64,000 bases of DNA, taken from positions 1 to 64,000 of the forward strand of contig JAJQDI010000015.1 in the NCBI GenBank assembly GCA_021202275.1. The letters run 5' to 3'. The translations under genes were made by a program, and so were the position numbers. Under the pieces are notes generated by a model. It was not told where the DNA came from and did no database searches. It saw nothing but the letters and a program-made list of their open reading frames with translations. Positions within the stretch are counted from its first letter, which is position 1, and every line of letters starts with the position of its first letter. Shown one piece after another: positions 27,026 through 36,973 of the stretch. This DNA comes from Bacteroides sp. (GTDB lineage: Bacteria; Bacteroidota; Bacteroidia; Bacteroidales; Bacteroidaceae).

Positions 27026-27105
27026 ACTTTTCGTTTTTATAGGGTTCGTTCCCGGCCTGTACGCCATTGGCACACGCCGGCATGAAATACGATCTGTTTG
27101 ACTCT

Positions 27106-27825
27106 TTATGACAGAAAAACAGTCAGTTGTTTCAGGGTGATATGCCCTTCATACAACGCTTTTCCGAAGATCACCGCAGGTACTCCGGCCTCTTCCAGCC
27201 TGTAGATATCTTCGATCTTACCGACTCCTCCACTGGCAATCAGGTAGAGATCGGGAAAAACCTGCAACATTTCCTGATACAACTCCAGAGAGGGGCCCTG
27301 TAACATACCGTCACAACTGATATCGGTACAGATCACCTTCCGGATACCCTTTTCCCGGTAGTTTTCCAGGAAAGGGAACAACTCTTCGGTGCTTTCATCT
27401 TTCCAGCCATGTACGGCAATTTTCCTGTCACGCACATCGGCCCCAAGAATGATCCTGTCACTACCGTACCGGTCGATCCACCCGCCAAACAGCTCCGGGT
27501 CCCTGACGGCAATACTTCCTCCGGTCACCATAGCAGCACCACTTTCAAAAGCGATCCTAAGGTCTTCATCGCTCTTAACCCCACCTCCGAAGTCAATGAC
27601 CAACGAAGTAGCAGCTGCTATTTTCTCCAGGATCTTGTAGTTGACAATGTGTTGCGAAGCGGCTCCGTCCAGATCCACGACATGCAGCCGGCGGATACCG
27701 TGGTCTTCCATCTCACGAGCCACCTCCACAGGATCCTCGTTATACACTTTCTTGGTATCGTAGTCGCCCTGGGAAAGCCTCACGCACTTTCCGTCGATGA
27801 TATCTATAGCAGGAACCAATTCCAT
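27106..27825 (-). CDS. hisA: HisA isomerase (ProFAR isomerase)
   Basis: This 239-residue TIM-barrel enzyme isomerises the aminoaldose ProFAR to the aminoketose PRFAR. The N-terminal catalytic region [20 protein letters not shown] and the second active-site Asp in [14 protein letters not shown] are intact. The phosphate loops FGGGVKS and ASGGVGK are also present. It is separated from hisH upstream by 143 bases that contain an inverted repeat pair, and from hisF by 80 bases (32 if hisF starts at the ATG). Confidence 0.96.
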   Translation of the reverse strand: MELVPAIDIIDGKCVRLSQGDYDTKKVYNEDPVEVAREMEDHGIRRLHVVDLDGAASQHIVNYKILEKIAAATSLVIDFGGGVKSDEDLRIAFESGAAMVTGGSIAVRDPELFGGWIDRYGSDRIILGADVRDRKIAVHGWKDESTEELFPFLENYREKGIRKVICTDISCDGMLQGPSLELYQEMLQVFPDLYLIASGGVGKIEDIYRLEEAGVPAVIFGKALYEGHITLKQLTVFLS

Positions 27826-27966
27826 TTACAATTTACAATTTAACGATTTACGATTTAAATAACTTCAGATCTACGACATTACACATATTTACTATCAGAC
27901 AGAGAATTACTCATATTCTATAAGGTAATTTCAATCGTAAATAGTAAATCGTCTCATCGTAAATCC
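27826..27966. repeat. Inverted pair of ATTTACGATT-family repeats between hisH and hisA
   Basis: The left arm (27826-27857) holds TTTACAATTTACAATTTAAC and GATTTACGATTTAAATAAC. The right arm (27924-27966) is its inverse type, GTAATTTCAATCGTAAATAG and then TCATCGTAAATCCC. The roughly 65 bases between are unique. Transcribed within the his operon, the arms could pair into a long hairpin. Confidence 0.7.
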
Positions 27967-27968
27967 CT

Positions 27969-28565
27969 TCAGATTTCCAGGAAATTCTTCAATATTCTCT
28001 CTCCTACTGATCCACTCTTTTCGGGGTGGAACTGGGTAGCATAATAGTTGTCTTTATACAAAGCCGCGCTGAAGGGAAGAATATAATCAGTCTCTGCCGC
28101 TGTCCATTGGCAAAGCGGTACATAATAGCTATGCACAAAATAGACATATTCTTCTTCGGTGAAGCCTTTGAAAAGGCCACTGCTGGTCTTTGTCAGGGTA
28201 TTCCATCCCATATGCGGCACTTTCTCCGTGGGTTGTTGAGGCCGGAACCTTTTCACATCCACATCAAAGATACCCAGGCAATCTATCGTACCCTTTCCCT
28301 CTTCCGAACGGCGGCACATCACCTGCATCCCCAGGCAGATGCCCAGTACAGGCTGACGCAGATCCAGGATCAGCCGGTCCATCCCTGACGCTTTCAGGTG
28401 GTTCATGGTAGTCTCTGCCTCTCCCACTCCGGGAAAGATCACTTTATCGGCAGCCAGCAACTCTTCCCTATCGGACGTTACCTTTGCCTCCACTCCCAAT
28501 CTTCTGAGGGCATAGTCTACGGAACAGATATTGCCCGCATTGTATTTGATAATAGCTATATTCAT
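27969..28565 (-). CDS. hisH: Imidazole glycerol phosphate synthase, glutamine amidotransferase subunit
   Basis: This class I glutamine amidotransferase supplies ammonia to HisF. The nucleophile Cys is in GICLGMQVM, and the His/Glu pair is in QFHPEKSG. The 198-residue length is standard. The N-terminal IKYNAGNICSVDYAL is typical. The gene starts 23 bases after purU on the same strand. Confidence 0.96.
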   Translation of the reverse strand: MNIAIIKYNAGNICSVDYALRRLGVEAKVTSDREELLAADKVIFPGVGEAETTMNHLKASGMDRLILDLRQPVLGICLGMQVMCRRSEEGKGTIDCLGIFDVDVKRFRPQQPTEKVPHMGWNTLTKTSSGLFKGFTEEEYVYFVHSYYVPLCQWTAAETDYILPFSAALYKDNYYATQFHPEKSGSVGERILKNFLEI

Positions 28566-28588
28566 ACATTCAGTCCGACAATGTTTTT

Positions 28589-29446
28589 CTAATTAAAGAT
28601 CACCGTCTTGTTCTTATAAGCAAGTACTTTACGTTCGATATGTTTCTGTACGGCTCTGGACAGTACGATCTTTTCAAGGTCTTTTCCTTTATTCACCAGA
28701 TCCTGTACAGAGTCTTTATGGGTAATACGCACCACGTCCTGTTCGATGATAGGTCCGGCATCCAGTTCGGTAGTTACATAATGACTGGTAGCACCGATGA
28801 TCTTCACCCCTCTCTCAAAAGCGGCATGATAGGGTTTAGCTCCCACAAAAGCCGGCAGGAAAGAATGATGGATATTGATGATACGGTTGGGATAGGCATC
28901 GATCATCTGCTGGGAAACCACCTGCATATAGCGGGCCAGTACGATAAAATTGACCCGGTGCTGGGCCAGGAGCTCCAACTCTTTCTGCTCCTGTTCGGCT
29001 TTATTCTCTCTGGTAATCGGAAAAATATGGTAAGAAATACCAAATCGTTCGGCCACATGCTGCATATCGGGATGATTGCTGATGATCAGTGGGATCTCTA
29101 CATTCCACTCTCCGGCCGTATAGCGGGCTAGCAGATCGAACAGACAGTGCGACATCTTCGAAACAAATATAGCCATGCGAGGCTTGTGATCAGAGAAATA
29201 CAACCGGAAGTTCATACCATATTTCTGCGCGTACAATGTTTCGAAGTAATCTTCTATCTTCTCCTGAGGGACCAGGAAACTGGCAAGCTCCCACTCGATC
29301 CGCATAAAAAAGATATTCTCTACCCTGTCTACATATTGATCCAGATAGATGATATTTCCTTTGTTCACTGTGATAAAATCCGTGACTTCGGCCAGGATAC
29401 CCGGACGATCGGGACAGTGAAGCAATAATTTGGCTGTTGTTGTCAT
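28589..29446 (-). CDS. purU: Formyltetrahydrofolate deformylase
   Basis: PurU hydrolyses 10-formyl-THF to THF and formate, which balances one-carbon pools and feeds formate to purine synthesis. It has 285 residues: an N-terminal ACT domain (CPDRPGILAEVTDFI) and a C-terminal formyltransferase domain. The active site includes NIHHSFLPAFVGAKPY and DAGPIIEQDVV with the catalytic Asn/His/Asp set. It is the first gene of the leftward purU-hisH-hisA-hisF-hisIE-ftsE run. Confidence 0.95.
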   Translation of the reverse strand: MTTTAKLLLHCPDRPGILAEVTDFITVNKGNIIYLDQYVDRVENIFFMRIEWELASFLVPQEKIEDYFETLYAQKYGMNFRLYFSDHKPRMAIFVSKMSHCLFDLLARYTAGEWNVEIPLIISNHPDMQHVAERFGISYHIFPITRENKAEQEQKELELLAQHRVNFIVLARYMQVVSQQMIDAYPNRIINIHHSFLPAFVGAKPYHAAFERGVKIIGATSHYVTTELDAGPIIEQDVVRITHKDSVQDLVNKGKDLEKIVLSRAVQKHIERKVLAYKNKTVIFN

Positions 29447-30034
29447 ACGTATGGCCCTTAATTCACGGCGTTGTACCTACTTCTCTGACTTCTGCTGATC
29501 TGCCTTTTCCGGGATCCGGCAAAAGATCGGTCCCGTTCTCCGGAACTGGTTTTGACAACGCAACGTATTTAAGGGTGCGAAATTAACTATTTATTGCCAA
29601 TATGCGAAAAATTAAAACAGGAAGTTTAGATGAAAAGTAAAATCACGTACAGATAGAAAGGGATACTGTCCGAAAGAGATTTCGCTTTACCCCGGAGTAA
29701 AACGGATTACAGAATGATTTTCCACTCTTTTTTCTATTAGATAAAAATATTATATTCTCTTTTCGGAAATACTCTCTAAGGGGGTTGCTGAAGAAATAAC
29801 AAAGCATTATACTCACAATGATATAATCCTTGCAGAGTTATGACCGCACTGCCGAAAAAATGATTACCTGGCTGAAAGAAAACTCCGCGTCTTCGCTTCA
29901 ATGGCACTCTCCGGAACCTTTGGAAAAGTAAATCCGTTTATAGAATATTTATTTGAAAACCGCAAACTACATTAAATCCGTAAACAATTGACAGGTCGGG
30001 AACGTCTTACCGGAATAAATCAAATTTCACACGT
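29447..30034. other. Intergenic region with no convincing gene
   Basis: About 590 bases between leftward purU and a rightward small gene. A short open stretch near 29832-29932 (reading YDRTAEKMITWLKENS, ending at TAA) has no ATG start and could be a relic; it was not called. No repeat or tRNA was seen. Confidence 0.4.
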
Positions 30035-30325
30035 ATGACAACCAAATATTCCAACCTCCATCATTTCGGAGAAAAGAGCACGTCTTCCGGTCCGGAGATA
30101 CCTGCCGGCAGAAGACCTGTGGGTTCCGCGGATCAAGACCCCGATACCTCCTTCTCATGCGGCTGTAGCAACATTCCGGCCTCTATGGAAGATGTCATGT
30201 GCGGTTGTATAGAAACGGATGTAAACGCTTTTCACAAAGATATGTTTGAAAGAGAGATCCAGCTCGACCGCGAAAAGCGGATCGGAGAACTGGATCAGAT
30301 GATCCACGACAAGATCGGAGAGTAA
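30035..30325 (+). CDS. Small hypothetical protein with two Cys-Gly-Cys motifs
   Basis: A 96-residue protein that is not recognised. The N-terminal 40 residues are polar and probably disordered. CGC occurs at 42-44 and again at 56-58, and the two pairs could bind a metal. The C-terminal 35 residues are charged and likely alpha-helical (MFEREIQLDREKRIGELDQM). It lies first in a rightward group of small genes leading to Mn-catalase and is followed by a terminator-like hairpin. Stress-related function is inferred from neighbours only. Confidence 0.6.
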   Translation: MTTKYSNLHHFGEKSTSSGPEIPAGRRPVGSADQDPDTSFSCGCSNIPASMEDVMCGCIETDVNAFHKDMFEREIQLDREKRIGELDQMIHDKIGE

Positions 30326-30356
30326 GGCTTATCGTTGTCTTTCCTTCGGTTTGGCG

Positions 30357-30395
30357 AATGCCTTGTTGCTTCCAGCAACAGGGCATTGCTGTTTT
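30357..30395 (+). terminator. Probable terminator after the Cys-Gly-Cys gene
   Basis: Arms AATGCCTTGTTGC and GCAACAGGGCATT (one wobble) with a 5-base loop, followed by GCTGTTTTAT. The T run is short. Confidence 0.6.
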
Positions 30396-30581
30396 ATAAA
30401 AACCCCTATAGCCCGACACATAGCGTACCGGAACATATGCCTAAATGTTTATCTTATATAAATTCACAGTTTATTATCAGAATTTGGCAGAAACCCCACC
30501 ATACAACTCTAAACCCTCACCTCCGTTATCCCGTTTATAGAGAGTCTTACAAAAGGAATAACATTTTAAAATCCAAAGAAT

Positions 30582-30761
30582 ATGATGTACAAGTATCTTA
30601 TAGGTATCGCGGCCGGAGCAGCCGTTGCCTATGCACTCAGTCGGAAAGAAAACCGGAAAAAGATCTCAGAGTTTTATGACGAAGCCTGTGAATATATGGA
30701 AGATGCCATGCGCTCCCTGAAAAAAGAGATGCATAAAGGCAAAAACATGCGAAAGACATGA
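30582..30761 (+). CDS. Small YtxH-like membrane protein
   Basis: A 59-residue ORF starting MMYKYLIGIAAGAAVAYAL. It has one glycine/alanine-rich membrane helix at the N-terminus, then SRKENRKKISEFY and a charged amphipathic helix ending in Lys/Arg. This layout resembles YtxH-type small stress proteins, but the similarity is only of form. The second ATG (30585) is an equally good start. It lies 112 bases upstream of the Mn-catalase gene. Confidence 0.6.
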   Translation: MMYKYLIGIAAGAAVAYALSRKENRKKISEFYDEACEYMEDAMRSLKKEMHKGKNMRKT

Positions 30762-30873
30762 TGGGAAGCGCAGAGAATATAATGCACGAACATTCCATGT
30801 AAACTCACTTCTGTATAGCCTGAATACTGTGTTCGAATAAAAAAGAAAAAATTGACCTCATAAGATTATTTAT

Positions 30874-31819
30874 ATGTTTTACCATTCCAAAGAATTACAA
30901 TTCAACGCACGGGTATCCAAACCAGACCCGCGTTTTGCCAGACTGTTGCTCGAACAGTTCGGAGGAGGAAACGGAGAGTTGAAAGCAGCTATGCAGTATT
31001 TTGTACAGGCCTTCAGTTGCCGGCATACCTATCCGGACAAGTACGATATGCTGATGGATATTGCCGCCGAAGAGTTCAGCCATCTCGAGATCGTGGGTGC
31101 CACGATACAGATGCTCCTCAACGGTGTGAACGGCAAACTGAAAGAAGCCTCCGAAGAGGAGGGCATCATGGATATGCTGAAAGGAAAAGCTACGAAAGAA
31201 GAGTACATCCATCAGGCTCTGTACAATCCACAGTTCTGTGTGTTGACAGGAGGAGGACCCAGTGTGACCGACAGCAACGGCACGCCCTGGTCGGGGGGCG
31301 TATGTAAATGCCAACGGTGACCTGACCGTGGATCTCCGTTCCAACATTGCCGCGGAATCACGTGCCAAGATCGTATATGAATACTTGCTGCAATTTACAG
31401 ATGATCCGTATGTGAAAGAAACCCTGGGTTTCCTGATGACCCGTGAGATTACTCACTTCCAGCAGTTCGAAGCTGCTCTGGACACCATTGTGCCCAACTT
31501 CCCACCGGGTACCCTGCAAGGTGATCCCCGGTATAGCAATATGTATTTCAATATGTCTTGCGGAGAAGATGCCAGAGGTCCGTGGAACGAAGGAGAAAGC
31601 AGCCGCCTGAAAGAAGAATGGCAGTATGTGGAAGATCCGAAAACCTACGTACAGGAGACTGACGGACTTACCACGGTGAAGCCTCAGGGTACAGACCGTA
31701 CGGAAGAGAAAATCCGGAAAACAGAAAAAGAGATCGGCAAACAACGCAGCAAAGAAGTAAATGAAGCCAATCCGGTTGGAGAAGCCTATTGGAGCGTGTA
31801 TAAGCCATCTACTAAATAA
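30874..31819 (+). pseudogene. Manganese catalase with a frameshift in a G run
   Basis: Two overlapping frames together encode one dimanganese catalase of about 315 residues. The first (30874-31320) has the helix-bundle N-terminus MFYHSKELQFNARV and metal-ligand regions GELKAAMQYFVQAF and AAEEFSHLEI. The second frame (from about 31299) resumes as GAYVNANGDLTVDLRSNIAA, then TREITHFQQFEAAL with further ligands. The join falls in G6 at 31293-31298; with five G the frame is continuous. The enzyme would decompose hydrogen peroxide without haem. A sequencing error, phase-variable tract or real pseudogene are all possible. The downstream end is normal (TAA at 31819). Confidence 0.88.
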
Positions 31820-31839
31820 CTAATTTAAAACCTATAAGT

Positions 31840-32028
31840 ATGAAAGGTAAAAGTGAAACCAAATCGTGTGCAAACAGCACTTCTGCCCAGGGTAAAAATG
31901 ATACCCGGACAAAAAGAGACATTACTGCTCAGAGCAGTACAGAAAATCAGGCCAACAAAAATTCAGACGATCAACTCTACGGCCGTTCTGAATCCGAAGG
32001 CAGCACCGCTAAAAAGAACTCCCGGTAA
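31840..32028 (+). CDS. Small polar hypothetical protein
   Basis: A 62-residue ORF, 20 bases after the Mn-catalase stop, rich in Ser, Thr, Asn, Lys and Gln and predicted to be disordered (for example SCANSTSAQGKNDTRTKRD). It is not recognised. Its position and direction suggest cotranscription with the catalase. Low-complexity composition makes it uncertain. Confidence 0.45.
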   Translation: MKGKSETKSCANSTSAQGKNDTRTKRDITAQSSTENQANKNSDDQLYGRSESEGSTAKKNSR

Positions 32029-32137
32029 CAAACAGGGATCAGAAGACAGTACACGGATGTACCGTCCGGCCATCTGGCTTTTGTTGGAAGCGGATATGAT
32101 ATAAAGACAGAGATAGGAACTATCCTGTCAGAGTCAG

Positions 32138-32172
32138 AAAAAGCGGTTTATTCAGATAATAAACCGCTTTTT
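32138..32172 (+). terminator. Strong terminator after the catalase group
   Basis: Perfect 15-bp arms AAAAAGCGGTTTATT and AATAAACCGCTTTTT around a 5-base loop. The symmetrical A/T tails allow bidirectional function. Confidence 0.85.
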
Positions 32173-32241
32173 ATCTGTTTTATCTCTTTATCAGTATCCT
32201 TGTTGGAAATTCATAATCAGAAAAATATCCATCACTCAGAA

Positions 32242-32403
32242 ATGACAGCTATGATGAATGTATTGTTGGGAATCTCTATCGGAGCACTCATTGTATATGG
32301 GTGTGGAAAATTGAAAGATCCGGCCTTGATCTATCGGTTCTTAGAACCGGTCTTCCGTTATATAGAAAAAAATAGAAAGACAAGTCACAAAGCCGATAAA
32401 TAG
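32242..32403 (+). CDS. Small single-helix membrane protein
   Basis: Starting at ATG 32242 the product has 53 residues: MTAMMNVLLGISIGALIVYG is one membrane helix, followed by CGKLKDPALIYRFLEPVFRY and a basic tail. A TTG 42 bases upstream would extend it, but that lies close to the terminator stem. It resembles the 59-residue protein at 30582 in layout, with a helix then a charged amphipathic tail. The function is unknown. Confidence 0.5.
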   Translation: MTAMMNVLLGISIGALIVYGCGKLKDPALIYRFLEPVFRYIEKNRKTSHKADK

Positions 32404-32723
32404 CCAAGGGAAAGGCAGATCTGACAAATAGACAAAATGATAGTCAAACCGTTCAGGGATCATTTATTTAAAGAAGGCTTTCCCTTCCACAGAAAAAAAT
32501 CCAGGGAACAAGTTCTCAAAAAGAACAGATGATCAGCAAATTTCCCATTCAGCTATACAATAGCCATAAAAAAAGAGCAACTCCCTTTCTTTTTAATCTC
32601 ATAAAACTCCCCTATCGAGCAATTTACCAGTAAGAGAAACACCTCTCGTTTGTCCTTACCAGAGAAAAATCGCTCTTTTTGAACGATAAATCAAACGTTC
32701 CATCACAACTGCCAGATAAATTA

Positions 32724-32793
32724 TGCACAGTTTCCCTCTATTTTATGCACAGTTTACAAATAAACTATGCATAAAATAGAGGGAAACTGTGCA
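32724..32793. repeat. 70-bp near-perfect palindrome (33-bp arms, 4-base loop)
   Basis: Arms 32724-32756 and 32761-32793 match in inverted orientation with one mismatch, around loop CAAA. The left arm contains two direct copies of TTATGCACAGTTT, at about 32721 and 32743. No T run follows on either strand, so it is not a standard terminator. Confidence 0.85.
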
Positions 32794-32901
32794 CACAATA
32801 TCCGCATAAATATTTATTTTGAATCAATTTATTGAATAAATATAAAAAAAATACGCTATAAATATTCATTTTTTTCAAAGTCATTTCTCTGAAAATGGAT
32901 A

Positions 32902-33000
32902 AAAACGATTTGTCAGAATTAGTAAAAAACCTTATTCAGCAGAATTTTATCAGGAAAATCAGCTAATCTCTGACAATATGGTAATCGTAAAAATCGTTTT
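32902..33000. repeat. Interrupted inverted repeat
   Basis: AAAACGATT with TGTCAGAATTAG at 32902-32922 is mirrored by CTAATCTCTGACA at 32963-32975 and AATCGTTTT at 32992-33000. One base is bulged and one spacer is unequal. It is a possible RNA structure or binding site. Confidence 0.5.
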
Positions 33001-33059
33001 CAGGTTTGTTCGGAATGTATATAAACGATTCACGACTGTGAAACATACTTCATATCCGG

Positions 33060-34536
<1,477 letters not shown>

Positions 34537-34735
34537 TTATAAAAGAACAGCAGATAAGGAAAGAATGTTTACAGGATGATCCCGGGAAGGTTGTGTATCG
34601 GTAAAAACACAAAAAACTTGCTTATCTCCCCAAAAATATCGAATATTGCAGGTGCTAAACGTATGTATTCACAGAACATCATACAAAGCCTTTGTCCGGA
34701 CAGATCCGGACGTTTACAAAAGATCAGACAAATTT

Positions 34736-35812
34736 ATGAAAGTAGCCCTTATCACCGGTATCACCGGTCAGGACGGATCGTTCCTGGCAGAGTTCCTGTT
34801 ACAGAAAGAATATGAAGTACACGGCATCCTGCGCCGTTCGTCCTCATTCAATACCGCGCGCATCGAACACCTGTACTTCGAGGAGTGGGTACGTGACATG
34901 AAGCAAAAACGCCAGATCAACCTGCACTATGGCGATATGACAGACAGTAGTTCACTGATCCGCATCATTCAGCAGGTGCAACCCGATGAGATATACAATC
35001 TGGCCGCGCAAAGCCACGTCAAAGTATCTTTCGAAGTGCCTGAATACACTGCAGAGACCGACGGTATAGGTACGCTCCGTATTCTGGAAGCTGTACGCAT
35101 CCTGGGAATGGAGAAAAAAACCCGCATCTACCAGGCTTCTACCTCCGAACTATACGGACTGGTGCAGGAGGTACCCCAAAAAGAGACCACTCCTTTCTAC
35201 CCCCGGTCTCCCTACGGTGTAGCCAAACAATATGGCTTCTGGATCACGAAGAATTACCGGGAGAGTTACGGAATGTTTGCTGTCAACGGTATCCTGTTCA
35301 ACCACGAGAGCGAACGGCGCGGAGAGACATTCGTGACCCGCAAGATCACCCTGGCTGCCGCCCGTATCGCACAGGGTCTGCAGGATAAGCTCTATTTGGG
35401 CAATCTGAGTGCCCTGCGCGACTGGGGATACGCACGGGATTATGTAGAGTGTATGTGGCTGATGCTGCAATATCCGACTCCTGAGGATTTCGTGATTGCA
35501 ACAGGAGAGTTTCATTCGGTACGGGAATTCGCCACACTGGCTTTCCGGCAGGCAGGGATCGAACTCGACTGGCAGGGAGAAGGGATCAATGAAAAGGGCA
35601 TCGATCGGGCTACCGGCAGGATACTGGTAGAGGTAGATGCCAAATACTTCCGCCCGGCGGAAGTAGAACAGTTGTTGGGTGACCCTACCAAAGCGCGCGA
35701 ACTACTGGGATGGAATCCCCGTCAGACCTCCTTTGAAGAGTTGGTAAGTCTGATGGTGCAACACGACCTGGAATATGTACGCAAGTTACACGCACAACAA
35801 CCGGAACGATGA
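34736..35812 (+). CDS. gmd: GDP-mannose 4,6-dehydratase
   Basis: An SDR-family enzyme that converts GDP-mannose to GDP-4-keto-6-deoxymannose, the first step to GDP-L-fucose. The start at ATG 34736 gives 358 residues and puts the NADP-binding [15 protein letters not shown] at the N-terminus; in-frame codons upstream are not family-like. STSELYG holds the catalytic Thr/Ser, followed by YxxxK as [25 protein letters not shown] is the family signature. The stop overlaps the fcl start (ATGA), so the two are translationally coupled. Confidence 0.96.
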   Translation: MKVALITGITGQDGSFLAEFLLQKEYEVHGILRRSSSFNTARIEHLYFEEWVRDMKQKRQINLHYGDMTDSSSLIRIIQQVQPDEIYNLAAQSHVKVSFEVPEYTAETDGIGTLRILEAVRILGMEKKTRIYQASTSELYGLVQEVPQKETTPFYPRSPYGVAKQYGFWITKNYRESYGMFAVNGILFNHESERRGETFVTRKITLAAARIAQGLQDKLYLGNLSALRDWGYARDYVECMWLMLQYPTPEDFVIATGEFHSVREFATLAFRQAGIELDWQGEGINEKGIDRATGRILVEVDAKYFRPAEVEQLLGDPTKARELLGWNPRQTSFEELVSLMVQHDLEYVRKLHAQQPER

Positions 35813-36879
35813 ACAAAGATTCAAAGATCTACATAGCCGGACATCGAGGACTGGTGGGATCGGCCCTCTGGAATGCGTTGCAACACCAGGGATATACCCA
35901 CCTCATGGGCCGCACACATGCCGAACTGGATCTGATGGACCCGGTAGCGGTACGGAACTTTTTTGAGAAAGAACAGCCCGAATATGTATTCCTGGCGGCT
36001 GCCCATGTAGGAGGTATCCTGGCCAACAACACGTACCGGGCAGATTTTATCTACAACAACCTGCAGATCCAACAGAATGTTATCGGAGAAAGCTACCGGC
36101 ACGGTGTAAAGAAGCTATTGTTCCTGGGAAGCACTTGTGTATATCCGCGCTGTGCCCCGCAACCCATGCGGGAAGACGCGTTGCTGACCTCTCCGCTGGA
36201 GTATACCAACGAACCGTATGCCATTGCTAAAATAGCCGGACTGAAACTTTGTGAAAGTTTCAACCTGCAATACGGCACCAACTTTCTGGCGGTGATGCCT
36301 ACCAATCTGTATGGGCCTCGTGACAATTTCGATCTGCAGCGGAGCCACGTACTTCCGGTTATGATCCGGAAAATACACTTAGCCCATCACCTGAGGATAG
36401 GTGACAAGTCGGCCATACGAACCGATCTGCAACGACGTCCTGTAGAAGGCATAGATGGCCATGCCTCCTGGGAGCAGATACTCATCCTGCTGAGAAAGTA
36501 CGGGATCGATGAAGACCGGGTGACTCTCTGGGGAACCGGAACACCGCTCCGGGAATTCCTCTGGAGCGAAGAGATGGCAGATGCCTGTGTCTACATCATG
36601 GAAAAGGTCAATTTCACGGATCTGACAGGAGAGGGAGCCGAAATACGCAACTGCCACATCAATATCGGAACCGGAGAAGAGATCTCGATCCGTGACCTGG
36701 CCAGCCTCATCAGCCAGACCGTCGGCTACCGGGGTAATATTGATTTCGATCCCCGCAAGCCGGATGGCACACCACGTAAACTAACGGATGTCAGCCGTTT
36801 ACATACTCTGGGGTGGCATCATCGCATTCACATCAGTGAAGGAGTAGATAAATTATACAAATGGTATCTGGTAGAATAA
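35809..36879 (+). CDS. fcl: GDP-L-fucose synthase
   Basis: This epimerase/reductase (GMER) completes GDP-L-fucose synthesis from the Gmd product with NADPH. It has 356 residues, with a nucleotide-binding [11 protein letters not shown] start. The catalytic Ser lies in [10 protein letters not shown], YxxxK in YAIAKIAG, and the family Cys/His region is present. An insertion of about 30 residues near 205-240 compared with the E. coli protein is typical for Bacteroidetes. It overlaps gmd by four bases. GDP-fucose serves surface glycans or glycoproteins. Confidence 0.96.
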   Translation: MNKDSKIYIAGHRGLVGSALWNALQHQGYTHLMGRTHAELDLMDPVAVRNFFEKEQPEYVFLAAAHVGGILANNTYRADFIYNNLQIQQNVIGESYRHGVKKLLFLGSTCVYPRCAPQPMREDALLTSPLEYTNEPYAIAKIAGLKLCESFNLQYGTNFLAVMPTNLYGPRDNFDLQRSHVLPVMIRKIHLAHHLRIGDKSAIRTDLQRRPVEGIDGHASWEQILILLRKYGIDEDRVTLWGTGTPLREFLWSEEMADACVYIMEKVNFTDLTGEGAEIRNCHINIGTGEEISIRDLASLISQTVGYRGNIDFDPRKPDGTPRKLTDVSRLHTLGWHHRIHISEGVDKLYKWYLVE

Positions 36880-36914
36880 ATAGAAAACTCATTTTACATT
36901 TTCCGTTTTATTTA

Positions 36915-36945
36915 TTTGTATAATATAAAGAATCAGCTATATTTG
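36915..36945 (+). promoter_or_regulatory. Promoter of the acyl-CoA ligase gene
   Basis: TTTG at 36915-36918, then 19 bases, then TATATTTG at 36938-36945: an exact match to the Bacteroidetes consensus. The ATG is 29 bases further on. Confidence 0.75.
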
Positions 36946-36973
36946 CACAAATTTACATCAATTGTGTAACAAC

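Larger units (their letters stand above)
32404..33059. other. AT-rich convergent intergenic region
   Basis: About 650 bases between a rightward small gene and the leftward amylase. It holds a 33-bp-arm hairpin and a second, weaker inverted repeat, both listed separately. No coding potential is seen. Confidence 0.6.

Noticed and set aside
29832..29932. Short open stretch reading YDRTAEKMITWLKENS
   Set aside because: It has no ATG start, no recognised relative and no signals. It could be a relic but cannot be supported.
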